Assembly: GCA_041608535.1 (NCBI GenBank)
Contig: JBFISM010000092.1
Coordinates: 1-15,141 of the forward strand
Length of the DNA: 15,141 bases
Direction: 5' to 3'
From: JBFISM01 sp041608535
GTDB taxonomy: Bacteria; Actinomycetota; Acidimicrobiia; Spongiisociales; UBA5794
Under the pieces are notes generated by a model. That model searched no databases. It saw only the letters and a program-made list of their open reading frames with translations, and was not told the origin of the DNA. The translations under genes and the position numbers were made by a program. Each line of letters begins with the position of its first letter. Position 1 is the first letter of the stretch. Below, one piece after another: positions 1 to 6,065 of the stretch.

Positions 1-350
1 CCCAGCTCGCCGAGGTCCACGACGGTCCCGTCGGTGAAGTAGCTCCGCTCGGCGTCGGTGACGCCGGACGGCCAGATCTCCAGCACCGCATCGAGGGTGC
101 CGTCGGCCATGCCGGTGAACATGGCGTCGTTCTCGTTGACCTCGGTCGACTCCACCGGATAGCCCAGCTCGTTCTCGATGACGATCTTCGCCACCTCGAC
201 GTTGAGGCGGCTGGCGGTCCATGGGTTGACGATGAGATTGATTGTCGGCTTGTCGGGATCGGGGCCGTCACCGCCGGCATCGCCCTCGCCGTCACCACAT
301 GCGGCGATGACCAGGGCAAACGCAGATATGACGAGAATGGTCCTTCTCAT
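1..350 (-). CDS. proX: Glycine betaine/proline-type ABC transporter substrate-binding lipoprotein (3' end outside window)
   Basis: The frame is open from an ATG at 350 (minus) to the left edge, so about 116 N-terminal residues are visible and the C-terminus is missing. Residues 1-18 form a lipoprotein signal peptide: MRRT, a hydrophobic stretch, then the lipobox V-I-A-A-C with Cys18 as the lipidation site. A low-complexity Gly/Asp linker follows. The start of a type II periplasmic-binding domain is then visible (INLIVNPWTASRLNVEVAK, later MADGTLDAVLEIWPSG), a pattern typical of the OpuAC/ProX family that binds quaternary amines. The start is supported by AGGAG five bases upstream. The gene is divergent from the matching ATPase and permease genes, so it should supply the extracellular receptor of that importer. 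The exact substrate (betaine, choline, proline betaine) cannot be read from this part. Confidence 0.88.
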   Translation of the reverse strand, partial: MRRTILVISAFALVIAACGDGEGDAGGDGPDPDKPTINLIVNPWTASRLNVEVAKIVIENELGYPVESTEVNENDAMFTGMADGTLDAVLEIWPSGVTDAERSYFTDGTVVDLGEL

Positions 351-369
351 GCTGTCTCCTCCAAGAGTG

Positions 370-389
370 GCCCGGCCGTCGAGCCGGGC
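370..389. promoter_or_regulatory. Inverted repeat in the proX/proV divergent promoter region
   Basis: A perfect 7-bp inverted repeat (GCCCGGC, six-base spacer, GCCGGGC) lies between the proX start and the shared AT-rich -10 island. It would fall inside the proX mRNA leader, just after the inferred start of transcription, and upstream of proV. It could be an operator or a leader hairpin. The sequence alone does not decide this. Confidence 0.4.
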
Positions 390-395
390 ACACGC

Positions 396-403
396 TTAAA
401 TTA
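396..403. promoter_or_regulatory. Shared AT-rich island holding divergent -10 elements for proX and proV
   Basis: The octamer TTAAATTA is the only AT-rich block between the divergent genes. On the plus strand TAAATT (397-402) lies exactly at -12 to -7 if transcription starts at the A of the proV ATG (409), which implies a leaderless mRNA. On the minus strand TAATTT (403-398) is a good -10 box for proX, giving a leader of about 40 bases that carries the 370-389 hairpin and the Shine-Dalgarno. No convincing -35 box was seen for either. Confidence 0.5.
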
Positions 404-408
404 CCGGC

Positions 409-1431
409 ATGCCCGTGGGTGTACCAGCATGCCTCGAGATTCGAAACGTCTGGAAGGTGTTCGGGCCCAAACCGGATCGGGCCCTCGCCTACGCCGACGC
501 CGGCCACAATCGGAGCGAGGTGCTGCGCGAGACGGGCTGCACCATCGGCGTCCGCGAGGTGTCCTTCGACGTCGCCCGGGGAGAGACCTTCGTGGTCATG
601 GGTCTGTCGGGCTCGGGCAAATCGACACTGATCCGGTGTATCGCTCAACTGACGCAGCCGTCGCGGGGCTCGGTGCAGCTCGATGGTGAGGATCTGACGA
701 GAATGACCGAGGCGCAGCTGCGCGACGTCCGACGTCGCAAGCTGTCGATGGTCTTCCAGCACTTCGGGCTGCTCCCCCATCGCCGGGTCATCGACAACGT
801 CGCCTACGGGCTCGAGGTGCAAGGCATACCCAAGACGGAGCGCCAGGAAACTGCCATGGGGGTGCTCGAGGTGGTCGGTCTGGAGGGTTGGGAGCACCAC
901 TACCCGCAGCAGCTCTCCGGCGGCATGCAGCAACGTGTCGGGCTGGCGAGGGCGCTCGCCGTGGACCCGGAGATCCTCTTTTTCGATGAGCCGTTCTCGG
1001 CACTCGACCCACTCATCCGACGCGACATGCAGGACGAGCTGTTGCGGATCCAGGACCGCATGCACCGCACCATCGTGTTCATCACCCACGACTTTGCCGA
1101 GGCCATCAAGCTCGGTGATCGCATCGCCATCATGAAGGACGGCGGTTTCGACCAGATCGGCACCGCCGCCGAGCTCATCACCAACCCTGCGACCGACTAT
1201 GTGCGCGAGTTCACCGAGGACATACCCAAGGCGAAGGTGCTCACCGCAGCCGATGTGATGCACGCGGCCGATGGCGCGGAGGTACGCGGCACCGTGGCTG
1301 CAGCTACTGCTGTCGAGGAGATCCTTCCAGCGCTGCTCGAGGACGCTCGTCCGCTCGGGGTAGTCGACGCCGAGGGTCGGTCGGTGGGTGTGGTCGATCG
1401 TGCCGCCGTCGCCAGGATGCTGGGACGATGA
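409..1431 (+). CDS. proV: Glycine betaine/proline-type ABC transporter ATP-binding protein
   Basis: 340 residues. This is the ATPase of a quaternary-amine importer (ProV/OpuAA type) acting on the inner face of the membrane. Visible motifs: Walker A GLSGSGKST (65-73), Q-loop Gln117 (MVFQHFGLLPH), signature LSGGMQQRVGLARAL (169-183), Walker B ILFFDEP (189-195), D-loop SALD and switch His227 (ITHD). After the nucleotide-binding domain, residues about 278-340 form a short CBS-like tail (GVVDAEGRSVGVVDRAAV), shorter than the tandem CBS pair of E. coli ProV, so ionic-strength sensing may be reduced. The ATG at 409 has no Shine-Dalgarno but sits at +1 relative to TAAATT, suggesting a leaderless start. 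Its stop overlaps the permease start (ATGA), indicating translational coupling. Confidence 0.9.
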   Translation: MPVGVPACLEIRNVWKVFGPKPDRALAYADAGHNRSEVLRETGCTIGVREVSFDVARGETFVVMGLSGSGKSTLIRCIAQLTQPSRGSVQLDGEDLTRMTEAQLRDVRRRKLSMVFQHFGLLPHRRVIDNVAYGLEVQGIPKTERQETAMGVLEVVGLEGWEHHYPQQLSGGMQQRVGLARALAVDPEILFFDEPFSALDPLIRRDMQDELLRIQDRMHRTIVFITHDFAEAIKLGDRIAIMKDGGFDQIGTAAELITNPATDYVREFTEDIPKAKVLTAADVMHAADGAEVRGTVAAATAVEEILPALLEDARPLGVVDAEGRSVGVVDRAAVARMLGR

Positions 1432-3350
1432 CGGCAGAGGCGCCCGCCCTTCGTCCGGCGGTCTCCGGCTCATTGCTCCGTGGAGCGCTGCCGTGGGCGG
1501 TGCTCGTCGGCGGCGTGGTTCTATTGCAGGTCGCCTTCGGTTCGAGCGCGACCTTCCCTGCCCGCTTCGACACGTTCATCTCGGAGCCGATCGACAACCT
1601 CGGAGAGTGGATCAGGGTCAACCGTCGCTCGCATCCGTTGTTCACCGCGTTCTTCACCCCGCTCACCTCGCTGATCGACGGTGTGATCAGCGGGCTGGAA
1701 TCGTTCTTGCTGTGGTTGCCGTGGTACGTCGTCGTCGGTGCGGCGTTCCTTCTTCCGTTCCGAGTGAAGATGTGGAAGCAGGGCGCTATAGCCGGTGGCG
1801 TGCTCTTGTACACCGGACTCATCGGCCTCTGGGAGGCGACGATGGAGACGCTGGCGTTGATGTCGACTGCAGTTCTCCTGGCAGTCGCCATCGGGGTGCC
1901 GCTCGGGGTGTGGAGTGCGATGCGCCCCCGAGTGGAGGCATTCATCCGGCCGATACTCGACGCCATGCAGACGGTCCCTGCCTTCGTGTACTTCCTGCCG
2001 CTGCTGGGCTTCTTCGGTGTTGGTGCGGTGAACGCAGCCGTAGCCACCGTCATCTACGCACTGGCACCCGTGGTGCGGCTGACGGCGCTCGGCATCCGCC
2101 AGGTGCCACAGCAGTCGATTGAATCGTCGAAGGTCTACGGAGCCAGCACCCGCCAGACCTTGTTCAAGGTGCAGATCCCGATGGCCCTCCCTTCGATCCT
2201 CACCGGGCTCACCCAGACCATCATGATGGCGTTGGGCATCGTGGTCTTGGCGGCGCTCATCGGCGCCGGCGGTCTCGGCGAGAACGTATTCCAGAGCTTG
2301 TCCCAGCGGCGCACCGGGCGAGGTATCGCCGCCGGGCTCGCCATCGTGGCCGTGGCCATGGTGCTCGACAGGGTGTGGCGCAGTCTGGCGACCCTCGACC
2401 CGACACAGCGGGCGCCCCGCAAGCTGTGGTGGGGAGGCCTGGGCGCACTGGCGGCCGCCACGGTGGTTGGCCGGGTGACCGGGTTTGTCGAGTTCCCCGA
2501 CGTGTGGACTCTGAGCGCCTTCGATCCCATCGACTCCGCGGTGGTGTGGGCTCGAGACAACCTGTCGTGGCTCACCCGGCCGGTCAACGACTTCATCGTC
2601 GCAACCATCTACGTCACCGTACGAGATTTCCTCACCAACACGCTGGCATGGCCCGTGCTCGTGTTCGTCACCGGCTGGGCCTGCTGGCAGGTGAAGGGGT
2701 GGCGCCTGGCGCTCTTCGGCGCCGGCGCGGTCGCCGTCATCGGCCTGATCGGCATGTGGGAGCTGTCGATCGACACGCTGGTCCAGGTGATGATCGCCAC
2801 CATCTTGTCAGTCGCAATCGCAATCCCGATCGGCATCTGGGCCGGACGCAAACCCCGCATCGAGGCGGCAATGGGTCCGCTGCTCGATGCATTGCAGACC
2901 ATCCCCTCGCTGGTGTACATCATCCCAGTCGTGATCCTGTTCACCGTGGGTGTGGTGCCCGGAATCATCGCTTCGGTGCTGTATGCGATCGTGCCGGGGA
3001 TCAGGATCAGCGCCCTCGGCATCCGCCACGTCCCGGAGGAATCGATCGAGGCATCGCGGACCTTCGGCGCCACCCCTCGGCAGACAATGCTGGGAGTCCG
3101 CATCCCGCTGGCCGGACCCACGATCATGACGGCCGTGAATCAGGTGATCATGATGGTGCTGGCCATGGTGATCATCGCCGGCTTCGTGGGCGGTGGTGCG
3201 CTCGGCTTCGAGACCATCCGAGCGCTGACGAGGAGCCTCTTCGGTCTCGGCGCCGAGGTCGGCCTGGCGCTGGTGCTCATCGCCATGGTGCTCGACCGCT
3301 ACACCCAGGCGTGGGGTGAGCGGCTGCAACCACCGGCGGCGACGAACTGA
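1428..3350 (+). CDS. proW: Double-domain (fused) ProW-like ABC transporter permease
   Basis: 640 residues, about twice a single ProW/OpuAB permease domain. It contains two homologous BPD_transp_1 halves. The first EAA-type coupling loop is at about 231-255 (IESSKVYGASTRQTLFKVQI) and the second at about 540-564 (IEASRTFGATPRQTMLGVRI), 309 residues apart. Each is preceded by a QT[VI]P[AS][FL]VY segment (181-188; 490-497) and followed by a Gly-rich helix (LIGAGGLG; FVGGGALG). Each half begins with several hydrophobic segments, so one polypeptide probably forms the whole transmembrane channel instead of a homodimer. It overlaps the ATPase gene by four bases (ATGA), so the two are coupled. The next gene starts only seven bases after its TGA stop. 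Fused ProW-type permeases are known in some bacteria; the duplication is clear by eye. Confidence 0.9.
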   Translation: MTAEAPALRPAVSGSLLRGALPWAVLVGGVVLLQVAFGSSATFPARFDTFISEPIDNLGEWIRVNRRSHPLFTAFFTPLTSLIDGVISGLESFLLWLPWYVVVGAAFLLPFRVKMWKQGAIAGGVLLYTGLIGLWEATMETLALMSTAVLLAVAIGVPLGVWSAMRPRVEAFIRPILDAMQTVPAFVYFLPLLGFFGVGAVNAAVATVIYALAPVVRLTALGIRQVPQQSIESSKVYGASTRQTLFKVQIPMALPSILTGLTQTIMMALGIVVLAALIGAGGLGENVFQSLSQRRTGRGIAAGLAIVAVAMVLDRVWRSLATLDPTQRAPRKLWWGGLGALAAATVVGRVTGFVEFPDVWTLSAFDPIDSAVVWARDNLSWLTRPVNDFIVATIYVTVRDFLTNTLAWPVLVFVTGWACWQVKGWRLALFGAGAVAVIGLIGMWELSIDTLVQVMIATILSVAIAIPIGIWAGRKPRIEAAMGPLLDALQTIPSLVYIIPVVILFTVGVVPGIIASVLYAIVPGIRISALGIRHVPEESIEASRTFGATPRQTMLGVRIPLAGPTIMTAVNQVIMMVLAMVIIAGFVGGGALGFETIRALTRSLFGLGAEVGLALVLIAMVLDRYTQAWGERLQPPAATN

Positions 3351-3357
3351 TTCCACC

Positions 3358-3912
3358 GTGGACCGATTCCACATCCTCACCGGCGCTCCGGGCAGCGGCA
3401 AGACCGCCGTGCTCGGTGCACTGCCCGACGAGATCCACGTCGTCGGCGAGCCCGCGCGGCTGATCCTCGCCGAACACCGACGGCGAGGCTTCACCGGACA
3501 GATCGAGCCCGAGCGATTCGTGAGTCTGCTTCTCCAGCGGTCCGTCGAGCAATAACATCACGCAGCGTCGCTGGACGGCACCATCGTGTTCGATCGAGGC
3601 ATTCCGGACTGTGCGGCGTATGCCAGCTACCTCGACGTCGAGCCCGGCCCCAGCCTCGCCGCCGCTGAGCGACACCGGTACACCGAACCGGCGTTGCTGC
3701 TTGCCCCATGGGAGGAGATCTACACCACCGACGACGAGCGCACGATGACGTACGACATGACCATCCGTTTCCACACCGCAGTGATCGAGGCGTACGACCG
3801 CACCGCCTACCGGCTCGAGGAAATGCCACAGGCGTCGATCGCCGAGCGAGCACGTTTCGTCGAAAACGCCATCGGTATCGCACTTGCGGAGGGAGACCCG
3901 GGCCCGGGTTAG
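3358..3912 (+). pseudogene. AAA-type NTPase (AAA_28-like), interrupted by an in-frame TAA
   Basis: One reading frame from a GTG at 3358 to TAG at 3910-3912 (184 codons) encodes a small P-loop NTPase but is broken by TAA at 3553-3555, codon 66. Before the stop: HILTGAPGSGKTAVL (Walker A) and VVGEPARLIL. After it: HHAASLDGTIVFDRGIPD (Walker B-like FDRG), then PWEEIYTTDDERTMTYD. These two blocks lie in the order and spacing of AAA_28/thymidylate-kinase-like proteins of about 180 residues. The sequence around the stop (RSVEQ-stop-HHAA) would read naturally if TAA were TAC (Tyr), so a single-base nonsense change or a base-call error explains it. The first fragment would keep only the Walker A half. 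It starts 7 bases after the permease stop and probably shares that transcript. Confidence 0.75.
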
Positions 3913-3915
3913 CGT
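3910..3915 (+). promoter_or_regulatory. Probable -10 box (TAGCGT) for a leaderless alkC-like mRNA
   Basis: TAGCGT lies exactly at -12 to -7 if the G of the GTG at 3922 is +1. Its first three bases are the TAG stop of the preceding broken gene. GGAGG at 3918-3922 overlaps the GTG and is too close to act as a Shine-Dalgarno. No clear -35 was seen. Confidence 0.4.
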
Positions 3916-3921
3916 GCGGAG

Positions 3922-5022
3922 GTGGCGCAGCCTCTCAAGGACATGGTCGATCGCACGGTCGTGCTCGAACTGGCCGACCGTTTCGCCGAAGTGGTGCCGC
4001 AGTTCGATCGAATGGCGTTCACCTCCGAGATCATGGAGGAATTGCCTGTGCTCGAGCTGAAGCCACGCATCGAGGCCATCGCACGCAAGATCGCCGCAGG
4101 TCTGCCCGTGGAGTATCGATCGGCACTCGAGGCGGTCGTCGCCGTCTCCCGAAATGAACCCCCTGTTGCAGGGTTCGCAGCGTGGCCGCTGTGCACTTTC
4201 GTCGAGATCTTCGGGGTCGAGGATCCCGAAGCGTCGCTCGCCGCCATGGAGCATCTCACCCAGCGCGCCAGCTGCGAGTTCGCCATCCGCCCGTTCCTCG
4301 AGCACCACTTCGATGCGGCGTATGCGACGCTGCAACGTTTCGCCGAGCATCCGGAGGAAACGGTGCGGCGCTTGCCATCAGAAGGGATGCGGCCGCGGCT
4401 CCCTTGGGGCCGTCGCGTGCAGAGGTTGATCGACGATCCGGTCCCTGGTCTCGAGCTGCTGGAGCGACTCCGTCACGACCCGTCGGAATCCGTGCGCCGC
4501 TCCGTGGCCAACCACCTCAACGACGTGGCCAAGGACCATCCCGAAACAGTCATCGACACGGTGCGCCGCTGGCAGCACGAGGAGCCGGCCGTCGATGGTG
4601 CCTTGCTGCGCCACGCACTGCGGACGCTGATCAAGCGAGGAGATTCACGAGCTCTGGCCGTGCTCGGATATACCAGCGACCCTGCAGTCCGAGTAGTCGA
4701 ATTCTCGGTCTCGCCGCCGGTGGTGCGCCTGGGAGAGCGCATCGAGTTGCACGCCGAACTGCATTCCACCGCAGAAGTGCCGCAGCGCTTGGTCGTCGAT
4801 TTCGTGATCCACCACGTCACCTCCCGCGGGGATACCTCACCCAAGGTCTTCAAATGGACCACCGTCGAGCTACCCGCCGCGGTCCGCGTCGAGCTGACGA
4901 AACGTCGACTCATCCAGCACGCCTCGACTCGGACCTACTTCCCCGGCCTCCATCGAGTCGACCTGCAGGTGGCCGGACAGATCCTCGCTACCGCGTCATT
5001 CCAGCTGGAGACGGCCTCCTGA
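3922..5022 (+). CDS. alkC: AlkC-like DNA alkylation repair glycosylase (HEAT-like repeats + Ig-like C-terminus)
   Basis: 366 residues. Family members excise alkylated purines (N3-methyladenine type) from DNA using a HEAT-like-repeat scaffold without base flipping. The N-terminus MAQPLKDMVD matches how AlkC proteins begin and supports the GTG at 3922 over the internal ATG at 3943. The helical repeat region (about 1-250) carries blocks typical of the family: LTQRASCEFAIRPFLE, VRRLPSEGMRPRLPWGRR (149-165) and SVRRSVANHLNDVAKDHP (190-207). From about residue 256 the sequence turns into beta-rich text (VRVVEFSVSPPVVRLGERIEL ends near 275, later YFPGLHRVDLQVAGQ), fitting the C-terminal Ig-like domain known in AlkC. 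It appears to have its own promoter. No other repair gene is adjacent. Catalytic residues were not assigned individually. Confidence 0.85.
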   Translation: MAQPLKDMVDRTVVLELADRFAEVVPQFDRMAFTSEIMEELPVLELKPRIEAIARKIAAGLPVEYRSALEAVVAVSRNEPPVAGFAAWPLCTFVEIFGVEDPEASLAAMEHLTQRASCEFAIRPFLEHHFDAAYATLQRFAEHPEETVRRLPSEGMRPRLPWGRRVQRLIDDPVPGLELLERLRHDPSESVRRSVANHLNDVAKDHPETVIDTVRRWQHEEPAVDGALLRHALRTLIKRGDSRALAVLGYTSDPAVRVVEFSVSPPVVRLGERIELHAELHSTAEVPQRLVVDFVIHHVTSRGDTSPKVFKWTTVELPAAVRVELTKRRLIQHASTRTYFPGLHRVDLQVAGQILATASFQLETAS

Positions 5023-5073
5023 TCGGCGTCGCGGCCGCTGCAACGTCTGTGGCTGCCGGCGGTGGCGGAGCCG

Positions 5074-5979
5074 TCAGGAGATCTCGATGAATCCGGCCGC
5101 TTCAGCGGCATCCACCATGGCGCGGATGTCGTCGTAGGATCCCGCATCCACTGGGGCGAAATGGTCGATCAATCCTTGCTCGAGCGCCGGTTGCGTCATC
5201 GGGTCGTGATGCATATCCAGCAGCACATCGAGGATCGACGATCGCAGCTCTGGGGACAAGCGCTTGGAGACGGCGACAGGCTGGATCGTGGAGGGACCGA
5301 GCATCTCGATCACGCGCAGTTGCCCCCGCAGCATCGGATCGTTGCGCATCTCGATCTCGAGCACATGGGAATCGATGGACGCCGAGTCCACCTCGCCATG
5401 CGTAACCATGCGGATCGACTTCTCGTGAAACCCGGACTGGACCACCCGTCCGAAGAATCCCGATGTCTCGCCCAGGCTGAGGAGATGGTGGCGCATGAGT
5501 CCGTAGCCGGACTGGGACCAGGGCTCGTTGTACGCCCAGGATCCGTGGCGCAGGTCCGCAAAGGACCGGAACGGGCTGTCGCTGTGCACGATCACGTCCG
5601 AGAAGTAGATCGGCAGACCCTGATATCGCTCACCGAAGAGAACGGGAGCTGCGATCGGCTCGGCCGGCGAGATCCCCTCCCGCTCGAACATGACGTACGG
5701 CAGGCTGCAGACGAAACACACATCGTGGAGGTCGTCGAGGCAACTCTCGTAATCCTCTTCGACGATCAGTTCCGTCGTCAGCCCGAGGCCGCGCCCCACC
5801 GCATCCGTGATGGCTTGGTATATCGGCATGAGGTCCGGTGCGAGGAAGGTGGCGAACACCAGATCGACATCCGGACGAGCACGGCGGCCGGCATGCGGAC
5901 CGCCAGTCGGCACCGTCTGCGTCCATGAGATGCTGCGCCCTTCCATACCTCCACCCGCGCCCGAACGGCGGAACGCCAC
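5074..5979 (-). CDS. PhnD-like (phosphate/phosphonate-type) substrate-binding protein, solitary, no signal peptide seen
   Basis: 301 residues from the GTG at 5979, or 290 from an ATG at 5946. The sequence from about residue 38 (VDLVFATFLAPDLMPIYQAI) shows a periplasmic-binding fold of the PhnD/SsuA/transferrin type: CFVCSLPYVMFEREG in the hinge region, then FSDVIVHSDSPFRSFADLRHGSWAYNEP (positions about 126-153), SGYGLMRHHL, and SIDSHVLEIEM followed by SxxxQPVAVSKRL. The N-terminal about 35 residues are Gly/Arg-rich and polar, with no hydrophobic core or lipobox, so export is not evident. No transporter permease or ATPase lies beside it. It is convergent with alkC and divergent from the selenoprotein gene. 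The GTG at 5979 follows a TAGCAT -10-like box; the ATG at 5946 has GGAGG too close. The ligand is unknown, and it may be a cytosolic or sensory binding protein. Confidence 0.72.
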   Translation of the reverse strand: MAFRRSGAGGGMEGRSISWTQTVPTGGPHAGRRARPDVDLVFATFLAPDLMPIYQAITDAVGRGLGLTTELIVEEDYESCLDDLHDVCFVCSLPYVMFEREGISPAEPIAAPVLFGERYQGLPIYFSDVIVHSDSPFRSFADLRHGSWAYNEPWSQSGYGLMRHHLLSLGETSGFFGRVVQSGFHEKSIRMVTHGEVDSASIDSHVLEIEMRNDPMLRGQLRVIEMLGPSTIQPVAVSKRLSPELRSSILDVLLDMHHDPMTQPALEQGLIDHFAPVDAGSYDDIRAMVDAAEAAGFIEIS

Positions 5980-5988
5980 TTCTGCTGA

Positions 5989-5994
5989 ATGCTA
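5989..5994 (-). promoter_or_regulatory. Possible -10 box (TAGCAT) for the PhnD-like gene
   Basis: Read on the minus strand, TAGCAT lies nine bases before the GTG at 5979. This would give a leader of zero to three bases. No -35 match was seen. It favours the longer GTG start, but the evidence is weak. Confidence 0.3.
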
Positions 5995-6053
5995 CGCCCG
6001 AATCTGGGCGCTAGGGGGAGATCAACGGCAACATGACGCGTCGACCTGCCCAC

Positions 6054-6059
6054 TACCCT
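6054..6059 (+). promoter_or_regulatory. Probable -10 box (TACCCT) for a leaderless selenoprotein mRNA
   Basis: TACCCT is placed at -12 to -7 relative to the A of the ATG at 6066, the same geometry seen before the ATPase (409) and the alkC-like gene (3922). No Shine-Dalgarno precedes 6066. An alternative start, ATG 6033, has GGGAG about 12 bases upstream, which is rather far. Confidence 0.4.
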
Positions 6060-6065
6060 CGCCGA

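Noticed and set aside
292..1473. A 393-residue open frame on the minus strand
   Set aside because: It is antisense to the ABC ATPase gene, has no recognisable motifs, and reflects high GC at third positions of the true gene.
3553..3555. Special decoding of the in-frame stop in the NTPase gene
   Set aside because: The codon is TAA, which is neither the Sec nor the Pyl codon, and no special hairpin was seen. A mutation or base-call error is simpler.
3277..4350. A 357-residue open frame on the minus strand
   Set aside because: It is antisense to the broken NTPase and alkC-like genes, whose sense-strand motifs are clear.
5023..5073. Possible terminator between the convergent alkC-like and PhnD-like genes
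   Set aside because: Only short, bulged stems (GGCT/AGCC) are present, too weak to call.
5062..5928. A 288-residue open frame on the plus strand
   Set aside because: It is antisense to the PhnD-like gene; the composition is typical of a shadow frame with no motif.
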